From the NCBI GenBank assembly GCA_001600635.1, contig BCKL01000006.1, positions 682,001 through 746,000 on the forward strand: DNA of 64,000 nt. The letters run 5' to 3'. The notes under the pieces were generated by a model. It saw only the letters and a program-made list of their open reading frames with translations, did no database searches and was not told the DNA's origin. Within the stretch, counting starts at the first letter, position 1; each line of letters starts with the position of its first letter. Below, piece by piece: positions 10,220-26,489 of this stretch. Position numbers and translations under genes: made by a program. The stretch is from Leucosporidium creatinivorum (Eukaryota; Basidiomycota; Microbotryomycetes; Leucosporidiales; Leucosporidiaceae).

Positions 10220-10970
10220 CTACTTGGACTTGTCCTTTTGATCGGCCTGGGGACACCGAAGGAGGGTCAGCTATCTTTCCTCGCCTTTGCCTCACTCCGT
10301 GCCGACGCTCAGCAGCCACTCCATTCGAGAGCCACCTCTCCTCCTAAGCATCAGTCCAAGAAAGTGCAGGCTCACCCTGTACATCGCCAAGACCTCCTTC
10401 ATCCGCTCCCTCTGGTCCTGCGAAGGGTTCTTCTCCTTGACTTCGGCGAGCTTGGCCTGTGTGAGTGAATCGGATGATCGTGGGAGTTGTAGGAGATGCG
10501 TGGATGGGTATGGAGATGTAGGTGAGGGATTAGCGGCAGAGTCGAAGGTCAGCGAGCGCGAAGGGAAGGGGAAGAGCCGAGTGAGACGGACGGTCATGTA
10601 CTGCAGTGGGAGCGAGGTTAGCACTTGGAGAACAAGAGTCAGAAGTTAGAGAGCTCACTGAGTTGTAGGTGGAGCTCTTGCCCTTCTTGGTGCTGTTAAA
10701 CGAGCGAAGGTTGCGAAGGTCAGCTCGGCGGGCTCGTCGAAGGTCAGCAGAAGCGAAGAGAGTCGCCGAGCCAGCGGGAGATGTGTAGGAATATCCACTC
10801 ACGCATGCTTCTTCACGGGAGCGTCTGTAAAAGAGCGAGATGGTCAGCTGAGAACGAGCGAAAGGTGGATTTGCGTTCTCCGCTCGAAGGCTGCGGCTGT
10901 AGGGGAACACAAGGGAGAGCTCACTCTTTGCCCGCTTGGTCTTGCCAATGTTAGATTCATTCTTGGCCAT
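10220..10970 (-). CDS. small HMG-box/YABBY-like protein (72 aa), with microexon
   Basis: Six exons on the minus strand, 5' to 3': 10925-10970, 10803-10824, 10659-10692, 10592-10600 (9 nt), 10376-10456 and 10220-10246. They total 219 nt and are in phase throughout. The protein begins MAKNESNIGKTKRAK with a basic tail, then SSTYNSYMTAKLAEVKEKN, followed by QDQRERMKEVLAMYR, and ends ADQKDKSK. The YNxYM...L..VK pattern is that of the YABBY/HMG-box-like family and parallels the gene at 6555-7259. Here the tryptophan of the third helix is replaced by Tyr and the NPK motif is absent. Like its neighbour it splits the first helix with a microexon. The donor after the microexon is GTCCGT, weaker than the others. 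Role in chromatin or transcription is inferred only. Confidence 0.6.
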
Positions 10971-11083
10971 CTCGAGAAGCTGACGTGGTACAAGCAGAAT
11001 GTAGGCAGAGCGCAAGGAGCGAGAGCGAGCTCGTTCGCTTCTTGAGCTCTTCCACAACTCATCCCCTCGTCTTCACTACGGCC

Positions 11084-11516
11084 ATGTCTACTCGTCTCCC
11101 TCGTCTCTTGTCGCTCTTGCCCAAGGACGGTGTCTCCTCCTCCGTCTACCAACAGCGCTGGGCTCAGAAGGGCTTCAAAGTGCCCACCGCTGCTGCTCCC
11201 GACCAAGGCTGCCGCTGGGAGATCAAGAAGGTCAAGCTCGACTTGGACAGCAAGGTCACCGGTCGCGCTTGGGGCGTACACTACTGGAACGGTCAGTCCT
11301 CACTCCTCCCGACTCGCTGCAGTCGACTAGAGCTGATCTCTCGCTCTCCAAACAGGCAAGCGCGTCACTCCCGCCGACAAGGAGTACGAGCTGGTCTCGG
11401 GTGGCCTCAAATACGACTGGGCAGCAGCCATCACCCCTCCCCTGCTCGCCCAAGAAGCTCAGGCGCGCATCAAGCCTGCAGCCGTCGAGGCAGCAGCGGA
11501 CGGCGCCGAAGCTTGA
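11084..11516 (+). CDS. mitochondrial small-subunit ribosomal protein mS34-like
   Basis: Two exons (11084-11291, 11356-11516) encode 122 aa. The conserved core is CRWEIKKVKLDLDSKVTGRA followed by WGVHYWNGKRVTP and LKYDWAAAI. This matches the human MRPS34 pattern: CxW, a V-x-x-D strand, GKAWG, a GK turn and a Y-x-DW close. The N-terminus (STRLPRLLSLLPK...) is basic and lacks acidic residues at first, which suits a mitochondrial presequence. The C-terminus is Ala-rich. The protein is shorter than metazoan mS34, keeping mostly the core. Its 5' end lies about 110 bp from the start of the minus-strand HMG-like gene, so the two share a divergent promoter. Confidence 0.6.
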
Positions 11517-12457
11517 AGGTCCTAGCTCCACCGAGGATGAGCTGGTCTTCCCTGGAGGATCGCTCGTTCGTTCGGATGTATTACAGGACACGCCCGCTAC
11601 TTTGCTGTAGCGTGATAGGTGAGTTCTCGGCTCAAGACGCGCCCTACAAAACGTTAGAATTTCCAGCTCACGCCTTTCTCTCTCCTACTCCTCACTCGTT
11701 CTCCTGCGACCGACTCTCATCTCCCCTCAGCGCTCGACAATGCCTCACTAGGTAAGCTCCTGCCCCCATCTACAGCAGCAACCAGCCAGCTTCTCGTCGC
11801 AACACATCGCCGTTGATGAGACGCTACCGCCATTTTTCGCGTGAATCGATCCTCTTCCATTGCGGGAGGGCCAGAGTGGGGGCGTAATTTCCCTCGCGAT
11901 GCTGGCCATATCATAGTTACCCTGGTGCGTCTTTACTTCTCGTCTCCTCGTCCTTTTGAGCGCCGAGCTGACCTATCTTCCTTTCGCAGAGGCTCGACGT
12001 GCTTGCTTGAATGCTTGCTGGACGCTGTTACAACTCGGAAGGATGTCGGGAGAGCTATCATGCTGACCTGGCTTTCTCTTTCGGTGTTGTGCTGCAGGTG
12101 CTGCTCGGGCGGAGGATTCGAGAGTTGGGAGCTGGGATTGGGGAGGAGATGCTGTAGAGGAGGCTTGGGGGGACAAAAGAATCTACATTACTACAAAAAC
12201 CTCGAGCTACTCTAGAAACAGAGAACCGTCCCTTGCGAATCTGGCGACGCGTTGACTTCGAAGGGAAGGCCGACTTCGGCTCTCTTCCTCTCGCTGTTCA
12301 CCTCGTTTCTACCTCGCTCCCGCCGGCCGGGACTCGCTTTTACTCGACTACAGGCTTCATAACGAGGTCCTAAGCCTGTCGACCTACGTTCTCTTCGCTG
12401 TGCAGCAGCCATCACGCTCCCCTCGACGCGCTCGCTCCCCCTTTGTGCCCGCCCTCG
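11517..12457. other. intergenic region upstream of the chitin synthase
   Basis: About 940 bp without a supportable gene. It presumably contains the chitin synthase promoter and leader. Intron-like pieces (for example a GTGAGT-type site near 11611 and CTGACC near 11970) may belong to an untranslated leader or a 3' UTR. Confidence 0.4.
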
Positions 12458-15400
12458 ATGCGCCATCGCCCTTCAGCCTCCCAAGAATGGAGGCAGCAGC
12501 AATCCTACAACAATCAGCAATCTCAACCGATGGGCAGATCCCATACAGAGCCTATGTACCCACCTCACGCCAGCAGCGGAGCACAGCAGATGCGACCCGA
12601 CCTCCAACCTCAGCAGCCCTCTTACCAGCTCGAAAGCTACTATGATCAGCTACAGCAACACCAGCAAGATCAGTCTTACGGCTTCTATCAGGACAACGCC
12701 TCTGTACACTCCCACACGGCGCTCACCTTGGAGCCTTCGCTTCCTCCGCAACCTCAATTCGGCGCGCCAGCCTACCCTCCTTCCTCGCCTCTATCCCGAC
12801 CACCACCGACACCCTTCTCCGGCAATCTGCCCTACCACAACCAGCAGCAGGGAGGCTATTTCCCCGATGGCCCTCCCCTCTCGCCGGCCGGACCTCCTTC
12901 CTTCTACCAGCAAGCAAGACACAAGGTCATGGAGAGGAGGGAACAGAAGCGGGTGGAACTCGTAGATGGGCATCTCAGGCTGGATCTGCCGGTGCCGAGG
13001 AGTTTGAAGCAGATCATCTCGTTTCAAGGGCAGGACATGAGGGAGGAGTCGGGCAAGATGAGGCGAGTTTGAAGCTCGCTGAATCATCTCAGGATGAAGT
13101 ATTGACACTTGACTACGTTTCTACAGGTACACCGCCGTCACCGACGACCCCGACGACTTTACTCGGTGCGCGTTCGTCCTTTCTCGGCGATGGCAGTTCG
13201 CTCACCTCTGCCCTCGACAGGCAACGCTACCGCCTCCGACAAAGTATATACGGTCGTCAGACCGAGCTCTTCATCTGCATGACCATGTACAACGAGGACG
13301 ACGTGCTCTTCTGTCGCACTTTCACCTCGGTGCTCAAGAACATCGCTCACCTACAGAGTAGGACGAAGAGCAAGACGTGGGGAGCCGACTCATGGAAGAA
13401 GTGGGTGGTTTCGCTCGAGCACGTCTTTGCAGGTAGCTAACTCGCACTCCTTGCCCCCCAAAGGGTCGTCGTCTGTGTCGTGTCGGATGGCCGCGCCAAG
13501 ATTAACCCTCGAACGCTCAAGATCCTCGGTCTATATGGAGTGTATCAAGATGGTATCGCCAAGGATACGGTCGACGGCAAGGACGTGACGGGCCACATCT
13601 TCGAGTGAGTTCAGCGAGCAGCGAGACGGAAAGCGGCGGCTGATCCTCATGCCTCACCAGGTACACCACCCAAGTCGTCGTCGACGCCAAGGGAACCGTC
13701 TCGGGCGGCGTGTGCCCCGTGCAGGTCTTGTTCTGTCTCAAGGAGCAGAGTGAGTCGTCTTTCTCCCGTTCTTGAAGCGGCTCTGACCTCCTTGGCTCGC
13801 TTCATAGACAAGAAGAAGCTCAACTCGCATCGCTGGGCGTTCAACGCCTTCTGCCCGCAACTGCGGCCTAATGTGTGTGTGCTTTTGGACGTCGGCACCA
13901 AGTGAGTCGCTTCAAGACGAGAGGGCGCCAGGGGAGCCGGAGGACGAGAGCGACGGCTGATCTCGACTTTGCTCGCCTACAGGCCCAGTGGAACCAGCAT
14001 CTACTCGCTTTGGAAGGAGTTCGACAAGCACTCTGGGGTCGGAGGAGCTTGTGGAGGTGAGCTTGCTCGTTGAGCTTCGGCGCCGAGGTCGCTCGCTAAC
14101 TCACTCGTCGAGAACAGAGATCACCGTCGACCTCGGTCGAGGCTGCAGCAACCTCATCAATCCTCTGGTCGCAGCGCAGAACTTTGAGTACAAGATGTCC
14201 AACATCCTCGGTGCGTTTCCTCGCCGTTCTCTCATTGAGTATTTGGCTCGCGCTGACCTTCTTCCTCTCTTCACTTTGCCACCACTTCATCCGATACTCA
14301 GACAAGCCCCTCGAATCCGTGTTCGGCTACATCTCCGTCCTCCCAGGAGCATTCAGCGCCTACCGCTACAAAGCCCTCCTCGGCGCTCCCCTCGACACCT
14401 ACTTTCTCGGCGAGAAGATGCACGAGCAGGCCGGGGTAGGCTCTCTCGCCCAAAATAATCAGTTCTTAGCCGAAGACAGGATACTCTGTTTTGAGATTGT
14501 GGTGAAGAAGAAGGAGGCGTGGACGTTGAGCTACGTCAAGGCTGCCTCAGCGTCGACGGATGTCCCGTGAGTTCCCTTCTCGTCCTCGCACGGCGAGTGG
14601 GGGCTGACTATCTCTCTGCATCATCTTCATTATCCATTCTTGTCCCCTACCCGTCACCCTCGCCCTCTTTATCGCCCCTCGGCCTCTGCAGAGACTCGGT
14701 GCCCGAGTTCATCTCGCAACGCCGTCGCTGGTCGAACGGATCCTTCTTTGCTGCGCTACATGCTACGATACACTACTACCGAGTCGTAAGTCTGGTCGCT
14801 GGCTCGGGGCGAGGGCGGATGGAAGGAATGGCCGGCACGTCAGCAGCTCGGCGAGCCACGGCTCACACGTCTCTCTTCCCCACTCCAACAGTGGACCTCG
14901 GGACAAAGCTTCTTCCGCAAGCTCTGGCTGTCGGTCATATGGTTCTACAACTTCGTTCAGGTGCGTACAGAAGTGCCGAGGCCGAGGCTTGAGAGACGAG
15001 CGCCGAATGAAAGCTGACCTCTCGCTTCTCAACCTATCACCTCCATCTCTCCATTCTCCAACAGCTCATCTTCCAAGCCATTGGTCTGTCATCCTTCTAC
15101 CTCGCCTTCTTCTTCCTCTGCTCCGCCGCCACCTCGGACCCGGACAACGATCCCTTCGGCGGAGCCGGCAGCGAGGTCATCTCGGTCGCCAACTCCGTAT
15201 ACATTGCTACACTAGGCGTCACCATCGTTTGCGGTGAGCTTCTTCTTTCGCGCAGAGTTGTCGGGGGCTTGATCCCCGGACAAGACGCTCGGCGGCTTCG
15301 ACTTTGGCGAGCTTGCGTTGATCTCCTCCGCTCGCTGATCTCCTCTATGGGCTGTCACTGATGTTCTCTGTTCCTCACTCCCCGCAGCCCTCGGCAACAA

Positions 15401-16532
15401 GCCGGCTGGCTCAAAATGGTGGTACATCGCCGTCATGTGAGTCGGTTCGGCGCTGCGCCTGTTCCTCAAGTGCTGACTACCCTACACGTCGCGCAGGACG
15501 GTCTTTGCCATCCTGTTCGGGATCGCCCTGTTCTGCACTGGCTGGACGATTTACCTCGCCGTTCCTCACACTGCCGCTGGATGGCGCGACATCTCGAGCT
15601 TGCTGGACCAGAGCGCGTTTCGCAACATTGTCATCTCGCTGGGAGCAACCTACGGTCTATACCTCATCAGTAGTATCCTCCACGCCGACCCGTGGCATCT
15701 TGTGACCTGCTTCCTTCAGTAGTGAGTGCTCCGTACTTTTCTCGGCGCTCGCCTCGAGCTAACTTTCTCTTCGCGGGTGCAGCATGATGTTCTTGCCTTC
15801 CTACGTCTCTGTATTGACGATTTACTCGTTCGCCAATCTGCACGACCTCGTAAGTCGAGCGCAGATGCGAGGTGGACGCCGAGTCGAGGAACGGAGCGAA
15901 GGGGCGAAGAAGGGAGAAAGCTGACCTCACTCTGATCGACTCCAACAGGCTTGGGGAACGAAAGGCTCAACGACGATCAAGGACCTCGGAGGCGCAAAGA
16001 AGTCGAAAGGCGCCGACGGCAAGGAGCTGGTCGAGGTCTCGATCCCAACCGCCGAGGCCGACATTGACGAGCTGTGGCTCAACATGCGCAAGGACATCTC
16101 GACTCCCGCCGTTGTCAAGCATGAGAAGCGTACCATCGATGGTGAGCTGAACGACCATGAGCTCTCCTTCTCCATCACCTCAGCGCTCTCCTTCTCTGTC
16201 ACCTCGGAGCCGAACGCTGAGCTGACTTCCCTCTGTATACCATCCATGACCCCCCTCTATACATCATAACCTCCCTCTATACAACAGCCAAGCAAGCCGA
16301 CCATTTTGCCAACATCCGCACCAATACGCTCCTCTTTTATCTCGGGCTCAACATGCTCATCTGCATCTTTTTCACCTCTACCGTCTGGACCAAGTTCCTC
16401 GCCTCCTACTCTTCGGCCGACCCTCCAGTCAATTACTACCAAGTCGGCATCTTCTGGTCCGTGGCGGTGCTTTCGGCCGTTCGCTTCGTGGGATCCACGG
16501 CGTATCTCGTGTTGAGGTTGTTTGGCTTCTGA
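12458..16532 (+). CDS. chitin synthase (division 1, class I-III type)
   Basis: Seventeen exons, first 12458-13062 and last 16288-16532, sum to 2703 nt (900 aa). The first 180 residues are Gln/Pro/Ser-rich and disordered. The catalytic region shows [38 protein letters not shown], then [31 protein letters not shown] and the diagnostic QRRRW in [16 protein letters not shown]. Multiple membrane helices follow ([45 protein letters not shown]), ending with [14 protein letters not shown] and a final helix near the C-terminus. The enzyme polymerises UDP-GlcNAc into chitin at the plasma membrane. Intron 1 (13063-13126) uses a GC donor. The last intron (16142-16287) is long and has an internal direct repeat. 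The ATG at 12458 is the first in frame, and no stop precedes it closely, so the start is fairly uncertain. Confidence 0.9.
13063..13126 (+). other. GC-AG intron in chitin synthase
   Basis: The donor is GCGAGT after AAGATGAG and the acceptor is CTACAG before GTACACC. Only this splice joins EESGKMR to [11 protein letters not shown], the conserved chitin synthase sequence. Using the nearby GTTTGA as donor would break the frame. Confidence 0.7.
16210..16284 (+). repeat. short direct repeats in the last chitin synthase intron
   Basis: Three imperfect copies of a CCTCTATAC-like unit (TCCCTCTGTATACC, CCCCTCTATACATC, TCCCTCTATACAAC) lie just before the acceptor. The intron is 146 nt, about twice the local norm. 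Confidence 0.5.
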
Positions 16533-17035
16533 GGGAGGTCGGTAGATAGGTGTATGTATTAGCCTGTGACTTATCGGAAATAGGTCAACGAGCTTGAGCA
16601 GCGGGGATCTTCTCAATCTGCGCCGAACCCCGCGAAGAAGTGCTCGGCGATGGCGACTGGCTCGGTGAGAAGCTACACAGAGGGGACAAGGGCCTAGCGC
16701 GGCGTCTGAGGAGTACTTTTTCCGTCTCCGAGAGGCTTGAGCTTTCTAGAAAGAGACAGCAGGCTGGTCGAGCCGCTTCGAGCCGTTCGCCGAGCAGCCT
16801 CCTTCGCAAGGGTGATCAGAGCTCGGACTTGCATTGTTTAGATTCGCACACGTTGCAGAGCACTATCTGAGTGTCTGAGAGCAACTAGCTGCACCTCATA
16901 CAACTCAAGCATCTGCTCTCGCTTGGCGAACTTGAGCGTGATGCTGGGATAGCCTCTCTTGCTCCCGCCACAACCTCGTCGCCTCGTCTCTGGACCTTCT
17001 GCACCCTTCTACACCTTTTCACCCACTCGTCAACC
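16533..17035. other. intergenic, no gene seen
   Basis: Contains the chitin synthase 3' end and the promoter and C/T-rich leader of the next gene. Confidence 0.5.
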
Positions 17036-17801
17036 ATGTCGCACACTGATATGCAGTCGCTCAAGGACGCCGGTGTCAAGCACTACCAGCACGCCGACTC
17101 GAAGTTGAGGAGCAAGAGCATGCAGCTCAAGGAGCGCTACGTCAACCCTTCTGTCGAGAAGGTGTCGTCCCACTATGAGCAGCAGCCTGCTCTCACGGTT
17201 AGTCAATCCGCTGTAGCTCTCAGACAGCGACGCGAGCTGACGCGCTCACTAGCAGGCGCTCCTCGCCATCTTCATGGCCTTCGCCGCCCTCCCTGTACTC
17301 TCGTTCGTCGGTTTCGCCCTCCTCAGCATCCTCACCGTTGGAGGAACCGCCCTCGCCTTCTCCCTCGTCGTGTTGAGCGCCGTCATCGGAACCGCTGGTG
17401 AGCTCTCGGCGACGTCGTGAGGGCTGCAGCTGACCTTCACATACACGGTAGCGCTCTTCCTCTTCGGAGCTCTCGCCATCGCCGCCTGCACCGCTGCTAC
17501 CGTCTCCTTCTGGCTCCTCCTCGGCGTGGCCGCCTTCAAGCTCGTCTTCCACCTCGCCAACGCTTCTGACCTCCCCTCGGGTCTCAGGGTACGTCTCAAG
17601 CTCTCTACCCTTGTCCCGCTGCTCGGGCGAGGCGCGAAAACCCCTGCTGCCGGTCAAGGCGCCAACGCCGAGCTCGCTAACCTTCTTTCGCAGGCCTACC
17701 AGCGCGACATGCAGGCCATCATCCTCGGCAAGGGCAAGGAGGGCAAGAACGTCTCTTTCGGATCGAACGAAGCCGTCAAGACCGAGGGTACCAAGGAGTG
17801 A
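17036..17801 (+). CDS. promethin/LDAF1-like lipid-droplet assembly protein
   Basis: Four exons (17036-17197, 17256-17397, 17452-17588, 17694-17801) encode 182 aa. An amphipathic, charged N-terminus (about 1-50, ending YEQQPALT) precedes an almost unbroken hydrophobic region (about 55-140): ALLAIFMAFAALPVLSFVGF, LLSILTVGGTALAFSLVVL, then FLFGALAIAACTAATVSFW and LLLGVAAFKLVFHLA. The charged tail is about 35 residues. The P-V-centred paired hairpins match the Promethin family (human LDAF1/TMEM159, yeast Ldo16/45), which works with seipin at the ER to start lipid droplets. The call rests on topology and the PALxA...LPV pattern. The downstream neighbour on the same strand is a monoacylglycerol-lipase-like gene 230 bp away. 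Confidence 0.7.
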
Positions 17802-18031
17802 GGCCGAGGATGCGCTCGGAGTTGCTTGCTTGTCGAGATAGTGCTGTTAGTCCCATGTATAAACTCGCTGGATAGGATTCTGAATACGAATACGTGTTGC
17901 TCTGTGCTTGATCCACTGCAGAGAGCGACCTGGCGAGCCTCTTCGCCGAAAGCCTCTCTCTCTCCTGCTCTCATCTCGCTACTCTCTCGACTCGCTCGTC
18001 TCATCTTCTCGTCACTCGCCGCTCGATAAGG

Positions 18032-19661
18032 ATGGTATGGCAGCCTGCACCCGGCGAGGAGGAGTACTATGCAACACCAAGCCCGGCGGATTCACAAACG
18101 GCGGTCGCAGCGCTCCTCGCGCAAGTGCTGGGAGCTGGCGCTGACCCGACGTATGGTCGGGCTGCTCTGCCCCGATCACCACTCGAGCTCAAGCTACACA
18201 AGGAGAGGAAGTGGAGCGAGCGCAAGATCCTCGCTGGAAGCAAGACGGGCAACGAGTGGATGAGTTACCAGGTCTGGGAGCCGCAGGAGGGCGTGCAGCT
18301 GAAGGGTGAGTTTTTGTTGAGCGATAGAGAGTTTTTCTGGGGCGATGGAAACACTGGCGTGCTCCCTCGAGAGCTGTAGCTGCCTTCGTCCGCTGGTACT
18401 CCACGGAGAGCTGTAGTCGCCTTCGCTCGTTCGCTGACCTCCGCTGGTTCCACAGACAGCGACTTGATTTTCGTACACGGTATCAACGACTACGGGTAAG
18501 AGACTGTTTCTCTGTATGGCACGTCCCCCTTGCTTGACCACCCGCTCAATGAGACGTCTCCCTCGCTTGGACCTCTCGCTGACCTCGAACTCGCGTACAG
18601 AGGCAAGTTTAGCACCCACGCCGACCACTTCCTCGACGCCGGCTACCGTCTCATCATCCCCGACCTTCCTTCGCACGGCCGCTCGACTGGTATTCACTGC
18701 TACGTCCCCGACATGGAAGCTCTCGCCGATGGGGTCTACGCCGTTCTCAGCGACGTCCTTCTCGAGGACTCGAAGCTCGTCAAGTCGGCCGACGGATCGT
18801 TCAAGCAGACGAGGAAGATATTCGTGGCTGGACAGTCGCTCGGCGGGTTCACGGCGGCGTTGACCTGCCTCAAATACGGCTCGGTGGACTCGGCGGCGAC
18901 GAACGAGCTCAAAGCGGATCAATCCTTCAAGCCCAAGATCTCTGGAGGACTGTTCTTATGCCCCATGCTCGCCATCAACCCTGAGACCATGCCCGCCCTA
19001 CCCGTAAAACTGCTCGCCCAAGGGATCGCTTCCTTCGCCGGTCCTCTCGCTCTCGCCGCCGCCAACAAGGGCAAGAACTCGGAGGGTGAGCACTACTGCT
19101 AGTATGGCTTTCAAGATCGCTGACCGTTGAGGTGAATAGATCCCGAGGTGGAGGAACAGTTCCTGCGCGACCCCCAGACTTATCACGGGCGCCTGCGCGT
19201 CGGCACAGGGCTCGCCATCCTCAGTGCGTTCGACTCTCGCGCCACATCATCGCCGAGCTGACTTCATTTCTGTTTAGAGGGCCTCGTCGACATCAACAAG
19301 AACCTGGAAGCCCTCAAGATCCCCTTCGTCCTCCTCCACGGCACCGGCGACCGGTGAGCTTTCTTAATCGAGCCGAGAAGCAGGCGGCTGACTTTGCATT
19401 CCATAGAGTAACCTCGTATCATGGGTCGGAAAAGCTGTACGCCGCCGCATTATCCACCGACAAGGAGATCAAGCTCTACCCCGACTATCAGCATATCCGT
19501 GAGTTTGAGCTCGGCGCGACTCTTCCCTGTAGCTCACTCGTGCTGGATGCTGATCTACTTGCCTACCACCTACAGTCCTCCGAAAGGGTCGCGATGAGCA
19601 AGACGATCAGCGCCGACAGGCCGTTCTCGGCGACATGCTGGATTGGCTCAAGAGGCATTGA
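18032..19661 (+). CDS. monoacylglycerol lipase-like alpha/beta hydrolase
   Basis: Seven exons (18032-18305, 18456-18495, 18601-19085, 19140-19223, 19278-19353, 19407-19498, 19576-19661) encode 378 aa. Visible signatures are the oxyanion strand LIFVHGINDYG, the motif LIIPDLPSHGRSTG, the nucleophile elbow AGQSLGG (GxSxG), the acid-bearing strand PFVLLHGTGDRVTS and the His strand IKLYPDYQHI. Together they form the serine-hydrolase triad of the MGL (Yju3/MGLL-like) group, which releases glycerol and fatty acid from monoacylglycerols at lipid droplets and membranes. The His sits in YQHI rather than the usual YHxL, still well placed. An N-terminal extension of about 60 residues is poorly conserved. 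The gene ends 200 bp from the convergent INO80 gene. Confidence 0.82.
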
Positions 19662-19862
19662 TGGAAGGGGAGGCGTCGAGGCGATTCCATTTGTATCTGT
19701 GCAGCTTTGCAGTGCTAGACTCGACTTTCTGTACACTCCGGGCGGGAGGCTCGCGTCGAGAGCGGTCCTCGGAGGCTCTTCCTCAGCCCAAGTCAACGAG
19801 GCAATTGCGGTGAAAATGTCACGCTGTCAGCAAGCAAACAAGACTATACAGCTACATCAGAA

Positions 19863-25631
<5,769 letters not shown>

Positions 25632-26489
25632 GAGGGGGAAGAGGGGTGCTGATGGAAAGTAGGTAGATGTGTAGTCGACCGGAGAGGTGCTCAGGCGCTG
25701 TGCGGGCGCGTGTTGGTCGACTGCAGAGGCGCTCGTCAGCCTTGGAGGGGACGCGTTGAGCTTCGAGGCGCCTCGGCTCAGCGTGAGAGAGAGCTGCAGG
25801 TACTCACCAGTAAGCACTCCGAGTCTTCAAGCTGTTACTCGTTCAATCCCTCGAGCCCAGCTGACGTCCAGTGGCCTGGAGAGAGTGCGATGTTGCCGTT
25901 TCGACTTGGGAGAGCGCGGGCTTGCTTGCTGGAGAGGGCTGCTGGAGGGAGTGGAGAGGTGAAGCTACAGAAGCGGGCTTCCGAGAGCGCTGTTGTAGTG
26001 TCGCAGTCGCAGATGCTCGTCCAAGGCGACTGGACGGCTGAGTTGTTGGCGAGAGGCAGACGTCGAGCTCCCTCGTGCCCCCGGCGCTCTGTCGACTGTC
26101 TCGAGAGGCGGCGAGGCAGAGCAGGAGCATCTGCTTCGCCAATGGCACTGGTGAGGGCGGGATTCTGCAGAGGTATAGACCTGAAGGGCACTGATTTCAG
26201 CTCCTCTCCAACTGGCTGCATCTCATCCCTTCCTGATCGGCGAAAGAGGATGCGAAGCGAAGTGCATAGTCGGCGGTCCTTCTCGTCAGGATGTAGAGTC
26301 CTACAGCCAAGGAAGCAGAGCAGTGAGTAGTAGCTCGGACTCTCTACATCAGCTGCTGCTCTCAGGGCTCGGACCGGCCCTCCCATCTAGTTCTCGGTCG
26401 AGGAGGAGCGCCGAACGATTCAAGCGAAGGGGAGCAAATCGTTATAGAGCAATCTTGAGAAGCAAGCGAGGCGGGCTACGAATCAAAAT
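25632..26489 (-). promoter_or_regulatory. INO80 leader with a 5'-UTR intron, and promoter
   Basis: A likely leader intron spans 25721-25807 on the minus strand: a GTGAGT donor, CTGACG branch site and CTGCAG acceptor, 90 bp upstream of the ATG. The rest of the 858 bp shows no supportable gene. Confidence 0.5.
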
